A stretch of DNA of 64,000 bases from Stanieria sp. NIES-3757. GTDB taxonomy: Bacteria > Cyanobacteriota > Cyanobacteriia > Cyanobacteriales > Xenococcaceae. This document shows positions 1-10,200 of the stretch, in pieces (position 1 is the stretch's first letter; every line of letters starts with the position of its first letter). The notes below the pieces were generated by a model that had not been told where the DNA came from, did not search any database, and saw only the letters and a list, made by a program, of their open reading frames with translations. A program made the translations under genes and the position numbers. Location: assembly GCA_002355455.1 (NCBI GenBank), contig AP017375.1:3897640-3961639 (forward strand), given 5' to 3'.

Positions 1-213
1 TGGTTTATTGGGATGCCACGAGGAGATGCTCTTTTATTCTCCGTACTCTGTGCTAGTGCCTCTTACATTGCTGTACCTGCTGCTATGCGTTTAACTGTTC
101 CAGAAGCTAATCCTAGTCTCTATGTTTCTACTGCTTTGGCAGTAACCTTTCCGTTCAATATTATTGTGGGAATTCCTGTTTATTTGTACGGAATCAATCT
201 ATTTTGGAGATAA
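1..213 (+). CDS. sbtA: Sodium-dependent bicarbonate transporter SbtA, C-terminal end (5' truncated by window)
   Basis: The frame is open from base 1, so only the last 70 codons are present. The visible part holds hydrophobic segments with the SbtA C-terminal pattern (GDALLFSVLCASASYIAVP, then TFPFNIIVGIP). SbtA is the inner-membrane, Na+-driven, high-affinity HCO3- importer of the cyanobacterial CO2-concentrating mechanism. It ends in TAA 4 bases before the sbtB start, so the two are cotranscribed, as is usual for this pair. Identity rests on the tail plus the sbtB neighbour and is quite secure. Confidence 0.9.
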   Translation, partial: WFIGMPRGDALLFSVLCASASYIAVPAAMRLTVPEANPSLYVSTALAVTFPFNIIVGIPVYLYGINLFWR

Positions 214-217
214 GATC

Positions 218-529
218 ATGCATTTAGTAAAAAAAATCGAAATAATCGCGAATTCTTTTGAACTTGCTAAGATTTTAGATAGTTTGGATAAATCGGGCGT
301 ACATGGACACGCAGTAATTCGTAATGTGGCGGGTAAAGGCTTGAGAGATGGGGCGGAAGATTTAGATATGACCATGCTGGACAATGTGTATGTGATTGCT
401 TTTTGTATGCCCGATCAACTCAAATCTGTAGTAGAAAACATTCGACCTCTACTCAATAAATTTGGAGGCACTTGCTATGTCTCCGATGTAATGGAAATTC
501 GCTCTGTTAAATGTGTCGCATCCTTATAA
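218..529 (+). CDS. sbtB: PII-like regulator SbtB of the bicarbonate transporter
   Basis: This 103-residue PII-like protein matches SbtB in size and context. The family forms trimers that bind adenine nucleotides (cAMP, AMP, ADP, ATP) and dock on SbtA to control bicarbonate uptake. I chose ATG 218 because GGAGA at 206-210 sits 7 bases upstream and the protein then begins MHLVKKIEIIANS like the first beta strand of the fold; the open frame extends back into sbtA without need. The T-loop region carries GKGLRDGAEDLD. The C-terminus stops at KCVASL and lacks the CGPEGC redox-sensing tail of the Synechocystis protein, so the C-terminal redox loop is probably missing here. Confidence 0.88.
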   Translation: MHLVKKIEIIANSFELAKILDSLDKSGVHGHAVIRNVAGKGLRDGAEDLDMTMLDNVYVIAFCMPDQLKSVVENIRPLLNKFGGTCYVSDVMEIRSVKCVASL

Positions 530-536
530 CAAGATT

Positions 537-1244
537 ATGAAACAAGAAAGTAATTTTAGCGACCGCCGTCAGTTTTTGCAGTTGGGAACAGTAACTGCTT
601 TTGGCTTGTTGGTTGGTACTAGCAGTCTTATGTGGGATGTAGAACAAGCTCAAGCTGAACCCTTACAACCTACTCCTGATCAAGCTTTACAGATGTTAAT
701 CGCAGGAAATCAGCGATTTGTGAGCCATTTAATGAGAAGACCCCATCAGGCTTCAACTCGATTGCAGCAAGTCTCTCAAGCCCAACATCCTTTTGCAACT
801 ATCCTTAGTTGTGCTGATTCGCGGGTTTTGCCAGAGATGTTGTTCGATCAAGGTATCGGAGATATCTTTGATGTTCGGGTGGCTGGTAATATTGCTACTC
901 CTGAAGTTCTAGGTAGTATTGAATATGCAGTAGCTCTTTTAGAAACTCCTTTACTGATGGTACTAGGTCATGAGCGTTGTGGTGCAGTAACGGCTGCGGT
1001 CAAGAATGAATCTCTGGCGAACAGCCAAATTGACAGTTTTGTTAAGGCAATTAAACCTTCTGTAGAAAGAATCAAAGAAAAACCTGGAGATCTGGTAGAC
1101 AATGCAATTGTTGCTAATGTTCAAGACCAGATCGAAAATTTAAAAACCTCTCCAATTTTAAGCGATCGCGCTGAAATGGGCAAACTAAAAATTGTCGGAG
1201 GTCGTTATGATTTGGATACTGGTAAAGTAACCATCATTACCTAA
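537..1244 (+). CDS. Tat-exported beta-type carbonic anhydrase (EcaB-like)
   Basis: A 235-residue beta-carbonic anhydrase (CO2 + H2O to HCO3- + H+). The zinc ligands are visible: Cys92 and Asp94 in SCADSR, His145 and Cys148 in HERCG. The N-terminus has a twin-arginine motif (SDRRQFLQL), a hydrophobic stretch and an AQA-type cleavage site near residue 40, so it should act in the periplasm, as described for EcaB proteins. ATG 537 is preferred because it puts the RR motif at the usual distance from the start; an in-frame GTG at 513 would overlap sbtB. It begins 7 bases after sbtB and shares its strand, so external CO2/HCO3- interconversion appears coupled to bicarbonate uptake in one operon. Confidence 0.87.
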   Translation: MKQESNFSDRRQFLQLGTVTAFGLLVGTSSLMWDVEQAQAEPLQPTPDQALQMLIAGNQRFVSHLMRRPHQASTRLQQVSQAQHPFATILSCADSRVLPEMLFDQGIGDIFDVRVAGNIATPEVLGSIEYAVALLETPLLMVLGHERCGAVTAAVKNESLANSQIDSFVKAIKPSVERIKEKPGDLVDNAIVANVQDQIENLKTSPILSDRAEMGKLKIVGGRYDLDTGKVTIIT

Positions 1245-1279
1245 TTTTATTAGGGTCAATAGTTCTATTTAATAAATTA

Positions 1280-1321
1280 TTTCCGCCAGATTTACAGTTA
1301 TCTTAGCGGAAAATTTTTTTT
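1280..1321 (+). terminator. Rho-independent terminator after the carbonic anhydrase gene
   Basis: A 7-bp stem (TTTCCGC at 1280-1286, GCGGAAA at 1306-1312) with a 19-base loop is followed at 1314-1321 by eight T residues. It lies 36 bases after the stop codon and closes the sbtA-sbtB-carbonic anhydrase unit before the convergent pnp gene. Confidence 0.6.
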
Positions 1322-1333
1322 GGATTAGATTTA

Positions 1334-1462
1334 ATACCAATTGAAAAAAAACAAAGGTTTATAGACTAAATAAATGTCTAAAAGGCAAAGATAAATTTTT
1401 TATTACCTATTACCTATTACTTTTTTTATTCCATCTATCTTACGATTAAATCAAATTGGTAT
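1334..1462. repeat. Dispersed repeat with ATACCAATT ends and heptamer core
   Basis: ATACCAATT at 1334-1342 and its exact reverse complement AATTGGTAT at 1454-1462 bracket an AT-rich stretch. Inside, at 1401-1420, are tandem TATTACC heptamers. This looks like a small non-coding cyanobacterial repeat placed between convergent genes. No reading frame is visible in it. Confidence 0.45.
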
Positions 1463-1465
1463 CAG

Positions 1466-3622
1466 TTATTTAACAGCAACGGCTGCTCTAGCTGCTGCTG
1501 CTTCGTCGGGGTGAATGCCCAATCGAGTCAAATTCAGACGACCTTTATTATCAAATCCTCTGACTTTAACTACGATTTCATCCCCTACAGCTACTTCGTC
1601 TTCAACTTTGCCGACTCTACCTTCTGCTAGTTGAGAAATATGAATCATCCCTTCTTTACCAGGCAGAATTTCTACAAAAGCTCCAATGTCAATAATTCGG
1701 GTAACTCTGCCAGCATAAACATCCCCTTCATTTAATTTACGAGTCATACCAGAGATGATACTTCTGGCTCGTTCAGCTTTTTCGGCTTCAACGGCTGCAA
1801 TAACCACTGTTCCGTCATCTTCAATGTCAATTTTTGCTCCTGTTTGTTCGGTAATTCCTTTAATTGTTTTACCAGAAGGCCCAATCACTAAACCAATTAG
1901 TTCAGGATCGATTTTAATCGTTAGTAACCTTGGTGCATAAGGAGACAATTCTGAACGAGGTTCAGCGATCGTTTTGAGCATTTCTTCCAGGATATGCATT
2001 CTTGCAGGTTTAGCTTGTTGGATAGCTTTAGCTACTATATCCATTGATAAGCCTGTAATTTTCATATCCATTTGTAGCGCGGTAATCCCTGTGTCTGTAC
2101 CCGCAACTTTGAAGTCCATATCTCCTAAGAAGTCTTCAATTCCTTGAATATCAGTAAGAATTCTAACTTCGTCGTTTTCTTTAATTAAACCCATTGCTGC
2201 ACCACTAACGGGTTTAGTAATTGGTACACCTGCATCCATCAATGCCAGAGTAGATCCGCAAACAGAACCCATTGAAGTCGAACCGTTGGAAGATAATACT
2301 TCTGAAACGACTCTGACTACATAGGGAAATTCTTCTTGAGGTGGTAATACAGGTACAAGCGCACGTTCTGCTAAGGCACCATGACCTATTTCTCTGCGTC
2401 CTGGAGAGCGCATTGGCTTAGTTTCTCCCACAGAAAAAGGCGGAAAATTGTAATGATGAAGATAGCGTTTTTCGTCTTCGGGATGAAGGTCGTCAGCTAA
2501 ATCTTGAGCATCTCCTGAAGTTCCCAAGGTAGCAATGGAAAGAACCTGAGTTAATCCCCTTCTAAATAAACCACTACCGTGAACGCGCTGTGGTAGTAGT
2601 CCTACTCGACAAGAAATAGGTCTAACTTGGTCTAATTTACGCCCGTCAACTCGAACATTTTGTTCGATAATTTGCGCCCGCATTAATTTTTTAGTGACCG
2701 CTTTAAATTCATTGGCGATCGCTTTGGGATTTTCGCTCGTCGCAATTTTGAGCGGGTCTTCTTCTGGTAGTTCGGCGATTACTTCTTCAATTTTGGTCTT
2801 TTTGATCTCATCTAAAGCTGCGTCACGAGCATTTTTATCGAAATCATATTGAGAAAGAACTTGTTTGATGGCTTCGGATGCGCGATCGCTAATAAAATTC
2901 GTCAAGGTTTCATCTACAACAGGTGATTCAATCGTTGGCATTTCAATACCCAACTGTTGAATTAGTTGTCTTTGCGCTTGAATTAATTCTTGTACCGCTT
3001 CGTAACCAAAATCAATCGCTTCAATAATATCTTGTTCTGGTAATTGATTTGCCCTGGCTTCAACCATCACTACACCGTCGGGACTCCCAGCTACAACTAA
3101 ATCTAAATCTCCCTGTTCAATTTCTTGATAAGTAGGATTGATAATAAAATCGTCGCCTACTAAACCAACTCTCACGGCTGCCATGGGGCCATAAAAGGGT
3201 ATTTGCGCCAATAAAACAGCTACGGAAGCACCTGTTACTGCCAAAATATCAGGGGGTACTTCGTGATCCATCGATAATGTTGTAGCAACAATTTGAATAT
3301 CATCTCTCAACCAACCAGGAAAAAGAGGACGTAAAGGGCGATCGATTAATCTACTGGTAAGAGTTGCTCTTTCTGGAGGTTTTCCTTCTCTTCTTAAAAA
3401 TCCGCCTGGAATACGACCTGCTGCATACAACCTTTCTTCGTAATCAACGATGAGAGGTAAAAAATCAATTCCTTCTCTTCCTTCTGCTTTAGTTGCCGTA
3501 ACTAATACTGCTGTATCTCCTGATTGAATTAAAACAGAACCGCCTGCTTGTGGCGCGAGCAAGCCTACTTTAAGTCTAATATCCCTCCCATCGAAAGATA
3601 TTGACTGATCGAATTCTTCCAT
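1466..3622 (-). CDS. pnp: Polyribonucleotide nucleotidyltransferase (PNPase)
   Basis: This 718-residue protein has the full PNPase architecture: two RNase PH-like domains (about residues 10-150 and 325-520) joined by a helical domain, a KH domain (about 565-625, loop GPSGKTIK) and a C-terminal S1 domain (about 632-702, [17 protein letters not shown]). It degrades RNA 3' to 5' by phosphorolysis and can polymerise tails, acting in cytoplasmic RNA turnover. The start [17 protein letters not shown] is typical. It is monocistronic here, with about 280 non-coding bases upstream. Nothing is odd about it. Confidence 0.97.
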   Translation of the reverse strand: MEEFDQSISFDGRDIRLKVGLLAPQAGGSVLIQSGDTAVLVTATKAEGREGIDFLPLIVDYEERLYAAGRIPGGFLRREGKPPERATLTSRLIDRPLRPLFPGWLRDDIQIVATTLSMDHEVPPDILAVTGASVAVLLAQIPFYGPMAAVRVGLVGDDFIINPTYQEIEQGDLDLVVAGSPDGVVMVEARANQLPEQDIIEAIDFGYEAVQELIQAQRQLIQQLGIEMPTIESPVVDETLTNFISDRASEAIKQVLSQYDFDKNARDAALDEIKKTKIEEVIAELPEEDPLKIATSENPKAIANEFKAVTKKLMRAQIIEQNVRVDGRKLDQVRPISCRVGLLPQRVHGSGLFRRGLTQVLSIATLGTSGDAQDLADDLHPEDEKRYLHHYNFPPFSVGETKPMRSPGRREIGHGALAERALVPVLPPQEEFPYVVRVVSEVLSSNGSTSMGSVCGSTLALMDAGVPITKPVSGAAMGLIKENDEVRILTDIQGIEDFLGDMDFKVAGTDTGITALQMDMKITGLSMDIVAKAIQQAKPARMHILEEMLKTIAEPRSELSPYAPRLLTIKIDPELIGLVIGPSGKTIKGITEQTGAKIDIEDDGTVVIAAVEAEKAERARSIISGMTRKLNEGDVYAGRVTRIIDIGAFVEILPGKEGMIHISQLAEGRVGKVEDEVAVGDEIVVKVRGFDNKGRLNLTRLGIHPDEAAAARAAVAVK

Positions 3623-3904
3623 TCAGTTTCTTGTCCTTTATTTTTTTCACTTTCTCTTTTCTGTGGCGATCCTAACATTTCTAAAGTCCTAAGTTTGACT
3701 AGGTAAGGCATATTCAAATTTTGTAATTAACCGCAATGTTCAGCAAATTAGCTCTTGATTTTGGCGATCGCGCTAGCTGCTGTTAGTCTTCAACGCACTG
3801 TGTGAGAAGTACTACCAAAAAATAATTAAGCCAAATAATTATAGAGTCTTAAAGTTGAATTAATTTGAAGTTAACCTCTTCATAATTGTTTGAAGAGATG
3901 TTGT

Positions 3905-5155
3905 TTAGCTAAAAGCCATCACTGAAGGATGGGCAAGATTGCAACTAGCTACTTGAGAAGATTTTTCCGACATATTCTCTGAAAGTAAATCTCTTACTGT
4001 TGCTAAGATTTTTTCGCTCTCAATTGGTTTGCTAAGAAAACTAGAAGCCCCAACCATTTTAGCCCGCACTTTATCTATAATTCCATTATTGCCTGTTAAC
4101 ATAACGACAGGTACATCTTTGAGCTTAGAAACTCGTTGTAACTGACTACACACTTCGTAACCATTGATCAGAGGCATTCCAATATCCAAAAAAATTAGAG
4201 CGGGTTGACAAGGAACTAATTTAGAAACAGTGTGAATAGGGTCTTGAATACCCATAAATTGATAGCCTGCTGTGGTTAAAATCTGCTCCATAATTTGTAG
4301 CACCTGAGGACTATCATCAATGCAAACAACTAATGGTTGCTTTGTTTGTTGTTGTTCTGCAATAGGTAATTTTTGGATTTGCTTGGTTTGACAAATACTT
4401 TGCTGTGGGGTTGATGGCAAAATTAAATCAGGAATTTCAACTAATTCAATCAGTCCTTGGTCAATATAAGATTTAAGAGAATAAGTAAGTTCTACAACAT
4501 CTTTATTCATTTTAAAGGCTAGATCGCGCAAGGTATTTTTTCCATCAATTAATTTCACAAAGCGTTCATAGATTAATTCTGAAACTTGACGCTTCAATTC
4601 TGCTTGTTTTTTGATAATTGGTGTGAAATTAGGCGACCAAAATTGAAGACCTTTTCGCAGCCATTGCGACCAGATTTCATAACTTTGTTGATAGATAGTT
4701 TCAGTATTAACAAGAGTTAAAGGAATTTTAAAATCAAACTGTAAAAAAGAACTCAGCGATTCTGATTCAATTTGATACTCTAAAGGTTGAGTATTTCCAG
4801 ATAACAAAATATCAAACAAAACTTCTTTAGCTTTATTTTCAATCAAAACTATTAATTGTTCACGATTAACTAGCTTTTCTTTATAAAAGTTTGCCAAAAT
4901 ATTATAACTTCTACTATCAAATTGATCTAAATTGCTTAAATCAATTTTAGTAGAATTTGCCCCATAACAATATTTGTCTAAATGTCGTTTCCAAGATTTA
5001 TAAGGAGAGTAGCCTCCAGCAGCCCAAATTAATTTACCTTGACAAAAATAAAGGCTCCAAGCGGGATTCGTTAAATTAGTTACCTTAATTTTTCCAGTAA
5101 ACTTTTGTTGTTGAATTTCTTTAAGTTGATTCACTAAATTAATTGTGGACTTCAT
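3905..5155 (-). CDS. PatA/PixG-like response regulator with C-terminal receiver
   Basis: The N-terminal half (KFTGKIKVTN...LYFCQGKLIWAAGG) matches the PatA-type domain (DUF4388-like) found in cyanobacterial PatA, PixG and TaxP1. The C-terminal about 125 residues form a CheY-like receiver with the acidic pair in VVCIDDS, the phosphoacceptor Asp in LDIGMP, the Thr of VMLTGN and the conserved Lys in LSKPIES. Such proteins act in phototaxis, motility or heterocyst patterning. ATG 5155 gives 416 residues; the frame extends 11 codons further to a TTG at 5188 without better support. It is the last gene of a same-strand signalling block. Which kinase phosphorylates it cannot be seen; the large GAF kinase at 7227-10397 is the nearest candidate. 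Confidence 0.8.
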   Translation of the reverse strand: MKSTINLVNQLKEIQQQKFTGKIKVTNLTNPAWSLYFCQGKLIWAAGGYSPYKSWKRHLDKYCYGANSTKIDLSNLDQFDSRSYNILANFYKEKLVNREQLIVLIENKAKEVLFDILLSGNTQPLEYQIESESLSSFLQFDFKIPLTLVNTETIYQQSYEIWSQWLRKGLQFWSPNFTPIIKKQAELKRQVSELIYERFVKLIDGKNTLRDLAFKMNKDVVELTYSLKSYIDQGLIELVEIPDLILPSTPQQSICQTKQIQKLPIAEQQQTKQPLVVCIDDSPQVLQIMEQILTTAGYQFMGIQDPIHTVSKLVPCQPALIFLDIGMPLINGYEVCSQLQRVSKLKDVPVVMLTGNNGIIDKVRAKMVGASSFLSKPIESEKILATVRDLLSENMSEKSSQVASCNLAHPSVMAFS

Positions 5156-5272
5156 GGCTAATTCGCTATTATAAAAATAAAACTCCAAATTGGATTGAGT
5201 TATTTAAGTTATTTTTCTCAGTAAGTTTTTGTTTAATATTTCTAGAATAAATAGTCTTGGTGAAAAAAAATA

Positions 5273-5297
5273 GGAGAAAATCGGGACAAAATCGGGA
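5273..5297 (-). promoter_or_regulatory. 11-bp-phased direct-repeat site, copy 1
   Basis: Read on the minus strand this is TCCCGATTTTG followed by TCCCGATTTTC and a partial third TCC, an 11-bp direct repeat. It lies 118-142 bases upstream of the PatA-like gene start. A copy differing at one base of 25 lies at 6016-6040. Direct half-sites spaced 11 bp are the known layout of OmpR/PhoB-family operators, and an OmpR-family gene is only about 750 bases away. Confidence 0.55.
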
Positions 5298-5346
5298 AAA
5301 TTTTGTTTTACAAAACTTTATAAGGTAACTTCTTGATCGCTGTATT

Positions 5347-5955
5347 TTAGTTAATCATGACATTGTTAATTGTTAGTGGAATGCAGACTGTGAATTTACT
5401 TCCCTTTCCTAAGGTACTCTCGAAAGAGATTTGTCCTTGATGTAAATCTACACATCTTTTAACTATTGTTAATCCAATTCCTGAACCTATTATTTCGTCT
5501 GTGTTTTGACCCCGATAAAAAGATTTAAATACATAAGCTTGGTCTCCTGCAGGGATTCCAATTCCTCGGTCTTCGACTGTGAAAGTCACTGAATTAGCTG
5601 CAACTGTTGCCTTTAAGTTAATTTTATTCTTTAATTTTTGAGAATATTTGACAGCATTAACAAGAAGATTGAGCAAAATTGGATAGATTAGTTTAGCATC
5701 CAAGTTAACATTGTTATTTTGTCCGATAAAAGTAAATTCAATCGGAACTTCAAGATTGATTGTTGTTTCAATTTCTTGGATCGCATCCAAACATAATTTG
5801 TGTAAATTTAATGAGATTAAATTTAACTCGAATTCCTGTGTTGTAGCTTTAATAATAGGGAAGTTTTCTATAACATTTTTTGGCTTTGAGACAGATTCTG
5901 ATTTGATTGTTTCAAGATTAGCTTTAGATAAAAAAGAAATTGTCTGTGCAATCAT
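5347..5955 (-). CDS. Histidine-kinase ATPase domain protein without an H-box
   Basis: A 202-residue protein ending in a complete HATPase_c domain: N box NLLVNAVKYSQ, G1 DRGIGIP, G2 GSGIGLTIV. It resembles the C-terminal third of cyanobacterial PAS-type kinases. No membrane segment, sensor domain or HisKA histidine motif lies before it; the first 60 residues look like the linker that normally follows the H-box. The ATG at 5955 is clear. It is therefore either a trimmed remnant of a hybrid kinase or a free-standing ATPase module acting with a partner. It follows the OmpR-type regulator on the same strand, with a direct-repeat site between them. Confidence 0.75.
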   Translation of the reverse strand: MIAQTISFLSKANLETIKSESVSKPKNVIENFPIIKATTQEFELNLISLNLHKLCLDAIQEIETTINLEVPIEFTFIGQNNNVNLDAKLIYPILLNLLVNAVKYSQKLKNKINLKATVAANSVTFTVEDRGIGIPAGDQAYVFKSFYRGQNTDEIIGSGIGLTIVKRCVDLHQGQISFESTLGKGSKFTVCIPLTINNVMIN

Positions 5956-6015
5956 GACTTAACCTGATTTATCGTTTTATATCTCTAAAGTAAACAGGTT
6001 AAGTAAAAACAGTAA

Positions 6016-6040
6016 GGAGAAAATCGGGACAAAATTGGGA
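6016..6040 (-). promoter_or_regulatory. 11-bp-phased direct-repeat site, copy 2
   Basis: The same tandem as at 5273-5297 with one mismatch (first unit TCCCAATTTTG instead of TCCCGATTTTG). It starts 61 bases upstream of the kinase-fragment start at 5955 and just after the stop of the OmpR-type regulator. The intergenic position and near-identity of two sites in neighbouring promoters suggest a shared operator. Confidence 0.55.
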
Positions 6041-6045
6041 AGTTT

Positions 6046-6723
6046 TTAATCTTTCGATTTGAGACGGTAGCCTACACCTCGAATTGTTTCAATCAGATCT
6101 TGAGGTGCGCCTATCATTTTGAGTTTTTGACGTAAATATTTAATATGAGCCTTGACAGCTTCTTCGCTTGGTGGTTCTTCGCTGGCCCAAATATGATTGA
6201 TAATTGCTTGACGGCTTAATACTCGTTTACCGCTACGCAGAAAAAGTTCGAGGAGAGAAAATTCTTTAGGAGTGAGTTCTAAAACTTGACCATCATAGGT
6301 GACTTCATGGCTACTGAGTTCTAAAACTAAATTATTCCAAACTAAGTTAGATTCGGCACAAACAGTTCCACGCCTCATTAAAGCTCGAATTCTTGCCATT
6401 AATTCTAGTAAATCGACTGGTTTAACTATATAATCATCTGCACCAGCATCTAACCCAATTACTTTATCTGTATTGGCATCACGACCAGTCATCATTAAAA
6501 TTGGTACTGTAGAGCCACGAGAACGGAGACGTTGACATAAGCTAATCCCATCTAATTTAGGTAGATTAACATCCATAAGAATAGTACTGTAGTCTTCGCT
6601 GATAGCTTGTTCCCAACCTAATTCTCCATCATTAACAATATCAATAGCATAGCCATAATCCTTTAAAGCTTCTGCTAAAACTTCAGCCAAATTAATATCA
6701 TCTTCAACTAATAGTAGTTTCAT
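6046..6723 (-). CDS. OmpR/PhoB-family response regulator
   Basis: 225 residues with an N-terminal receiver (acidic pair VEDD at 7-9, phosphoacceptor Asp51 in LMDVNLP, MMTG, KPVD lysine) and a C-terminal winged-helix DNA-binding domain (LELTPKEFSLLELFLRSG ... IETIRGVGYRL). It is a transcription factor controlled by phosphorylation. ATG 6723 is unambiguous. It sits between the lone receiver gene upstream and the kinase fragment downstream on the same strand. The 11-bp-phased direct repeats at 6016-6040 and 5273-5297 are natural candidate sites for it. The cognate kinase is not certain. Confidence 0.92.
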   Translation of the reverse strand: MKLLLVEDDINLAEVLAEALKDYGYAIDIVNDGELGWEQAISEDYSTILMDVNLPKLDGISLCQRLRSRGSTVPILMMTGRDANTDKVIGLDAGADDYIVKPVDLLELMARIRALMRRGTVCAESNLVWNNLVLELSSHEVTYDGQVLELTPKEFSLLELFLRSGKRVLSRQAIINHIWASEEPPSEEAVKAHIKYLRQKLKMIGAPQDLIETIRGVGYRLKSKD

Positions 6724-6787
6724 AATTAAATTTTTTTTATTAATAAACAGGTAATAGGAGCGAGCTAAATAATCAAAATTATTTTGG

Positions 6788-7192
6788 TCAAAAGTTTTTT
6801 GCTAAACTTAAGCCTGATAGGATTACTTGAGATAATTCCTCTTCTGTCCAAGGTTTATACAAACAAGCATGTAGATTAGCTTCTTGTTTGGCACGAGCGA
6901 TCGCAGCTTCATCGGCTTGTCCAGTCAACAAAATACTGACAAGTTCGGGAAAACGCTGATGGACTTGGATCAAAAACTCGTCGCCTTTGACTCCAGGCAT
7001 CAACCAATCTGAGACAATCACTACAATTTGTGTTCCTTCTTCTTGTAAGACTTCAATTATTTCCCATGCTTCTTCAACACTTTCTGCGATTTCATAGGAA
7101 TAGCTTTTTCCAAAGCAACGGACAAGTTGTTCCTTAAGGGTTTCTAGTATGGCAACTTCATCATCTACACACAGAATAGCAGAATGACACAT
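6788..7192 (-). CDS. Single-domain response regulator (receiver only)
   Basis: A 134-residue receiver domain with no output domain: acidic pair in LCVDDE, phosphoacceptor Asp62 in VSDWLMPG, LLTG, and the YKPW lysine. Its sequence is of the type often placed next to hybrid or GAF kinases and may act as a phosphorelay or protein-interaction switch. The start lies 34 bases after the stop of the large GAF kinase on the same strand, so the two are very likely cotranscribed and form a kinase-receiver pair. Confidence 0.88.
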   Translation of the reverse strand: MCHSAILCVDDEVAILETLKEQLVRCFGKSYSYEIAESVEEAWEIIEVLQEEGTQIVVIVSDWLMPGVKGDEFLIQVHQRFPELVSILLTGQADEAAIARAKQEANLHACLYKPWTEEELSQVILSGLSLAKNF

Positions 7193-7226
7193 GATTAAAT
7201 TTCTCCCAAGTTGATTAAATGAATAT

Positions 7227-10200
7227 TTAAGTTAACTCTGCATTATTAATCTGGAACGGTAACCACACTGTAAAAATTGTCTGTCCCGCTTGACTGTCAA
7301 TTTCAATCTTTCCTTGATGCTTATCAATGATTTTTCTGCAAATGTATAAGCCAAGACCATTTCCTTCACCAATAGGTTTAGTTGTAAAAAACGGATCGAA
7401 AATTTTGGCTTGAATTTCTGGCGCAATTCCAGACCCAGAGTCAATAATTCTGACTTTGATGCCATTCGCTTCTTCCCAGGTGGAGATGGTTAAAGTTCCT
7501 TGTTCTTTCATAGCTTGAATCGCATTGTGAATTAAATTTGTCCAAACTTGAATCAATTCATCAGGAAAACACCAAATAGGAGGAATAGGTTGATAATCGC
7601 GAATAACTTCGATACCGTGCTTCAGCTTATTTTGATGGAGTTCTAAAGCAGTTTCTAAACCTTCGATAATCTGGATTTGATACGGTTGATTGCTATTGTC
7701 GTAACGGGCATAGTTTTTAAGTGCGACTACTATTTTAGTAACTCTTTCTACCGCAGTTTCGATAGTACGACTGTTATTAGGTAAACGAGCTAGATTATAA
7801 GCAAGCTGCAAAATAAACTCAGAATAATCTTGCTTGAGTAAAGGGATAAAAGGTTCAATCTCATCGCCATAAATGCCTATATCAATCAAGCGATCGGCAA
7901 TCCAAACAGAATCTTTAAGATTGTATGACTCTAACCGTTTCGTCATTGATTGTTTGAGAGTTCGTTTTTGACGACCAGTTACTAAAGTTGGTTGTTGAAT
8001 TGCCTGCTCGATTAAAGCAAAAAATTTACTTTGTTCAGTAGAATTAAGCAATTGACAAAAATAAGGCAGTTGTGCCAAGGCTTCATTAATGCCTCTAGCC
8101 ATATTTCCCACGGCTGTTTTAATCGTACCTAAAGGAGTATTGATCTCATGAGCAATTCCAGCAATCAACTGTCCTAAACCAGCTAACTTTTCGCCTTGAA
8201 TAAGTTGAATTTGAGATTGTTGTAAATCTTTAAGAGCTAAAGCTAATTCTTTGGCTTGTTTCTGAGTTTGCTGTAAAAGTTCTGCTTGTTGAAGTGCAAT
8301 TCCTAATTGTACGCCTACTTGTGCTAGTAGATTGACCTCTTCTTGTTGCCAATAACGTGGCTGAAAAGCCTGATAGGCCATGAGTAACCCCCAGAGTTTT
8401 TCTCCTTGCAAGATGGGAACAAAGGTTTCATTGCGAGGATATTGATCGTTTCGACCATCGAGAATCAAGCGATTTTCATTGATAATTTGTGCTTTGGTGA
8501 ATGGTGTCCAATCATCAGCAATTGAGTCAGCAACAAATTCACCACTCCAATCAGAGTGAAAGCGGTAAATTGCTACCCGTTCGACTTTTAGGAGTTGACG
8601 AACTTCTTGAGTAGTGGTTTTAAAGATTGTGTCAATGTCTAGAGAACGACGTATTTTCTCGATCGTAGTTGCTAAAGCTCTTTGACGTTCACCAGCTTTC
8701 TCTTGGACTTGCTGAACATACTCCGCTTGTTGAAGAGCAACACCAAGTTGCCAACCAATCTGACGTAGTAAAGAAATTTCATCTTCTTCCCAATGACGAG
8801 GAGAAGAGTTTTGATAGGCAGCTAATAATCCCCATAAGCGATCGCTTTGAAAAATCGGAGCGATCGCGTAAGCTTTGGCTTCAATTTGTTCTAACAACTT
8901 CACATGACAGTCAGAATGTCCTGCTTGATAGATATCATCAACGGCAAAAGTTTCATTGTTCCGATATCTGCCACCTTGAGTTTCTTGCAAATGGGTATCA
9001 TAAATGGTGGGGAAAATTCCTACCAGTGCTGTCCAACCTTCTGCCATAGATTCAGAGACAAATTCACCACTCCAATCAGGGTTAAAGCGATAAATAGCAA
9101 CTCTCTCAGCTTTAAATAATTGGCGGATTTCTTGAGTTGATGTCTGAAAAATGCTTTTAATATCTAAGGATTGACATATTTTATTGATCGTAGTGACAAT
9201 AATCTGTTGACGTTCGGCAACCCATTTTTGTTTTTCGGCATTTGCCAATTGAGCTGATTGAATTTGCATTTGCTCTAAATAATCTGATTGTTGTAGAGCA
9301 ATTCCCAACTGTTCAGCGACCTGTTTGGCAAATTCAATTTCATGCTCTGCCCAAGCTCGAATCCCACTACACTGATTAATACATAGTAAACCCCATAAAA
9401 ACTTACCTTGAAACAAAGGAACTATTAATTTTGCTCGAATTTGGAACTGCTCTAGGATATGAACATGACAATCATTTAATTGATCGTAATTAACATCTGT
9501 CACAGCTTGTATTTTGCCCTGCTGAAAATTAATGGTATCTTGTTCCTCAAGGCAGTTAGTCTGTAACGATTTCGCTAGCACTGAATTCCATTGCTCATCT
9601 ACATCTTCGGCAATAAATTCACCATCATGCCAGTCACTCTCAGGTTGGAAGCGAAACACCACCACCCGATCTACATTGAGTAATTTTCTAACCTCTGTTA
9701 CTGTATTTTTAAAAATTTCATCTAAGTCGAGAGATTCTCGAATGCGAGCAATTACTGCGGTCAATGCTTTTTGCTGTTCTGCTTGCAACTTTGCTTGCAT
9801 CAGCATTTTGCTGTGTTGAATAGCAACTCCTAAATGTTCGGCAATTTGTTTGACAAATTCAATTTCAGAGTCTGTCCAAGTTTTAGCTCCACTACACTGA
9901 TGAAGACAAAGTAATCCCCACAATAGTCGATCCTGGAGCAAAGGCACTACCAAATTAGCACGGACTTGAAACCTCTCAAGGATCTCAAAATAGCAGTCTT
10001 TTAGACCAGCATTATCAATATCTGCGATCGCTTGGATGTTGCCACTTTGGTATTGAATAGCATAATCCTGTACAAAACAGTCTTCTTGCACTCGTTGACC
10101 GAGAATGGAGTTCCATTGCGGGTCAACATCTTCTGCCATAAATTCTCCATCATAGAGAGTGCAATCAGGCTCAAATTTAAATACTGCCACCCGCTCTACT

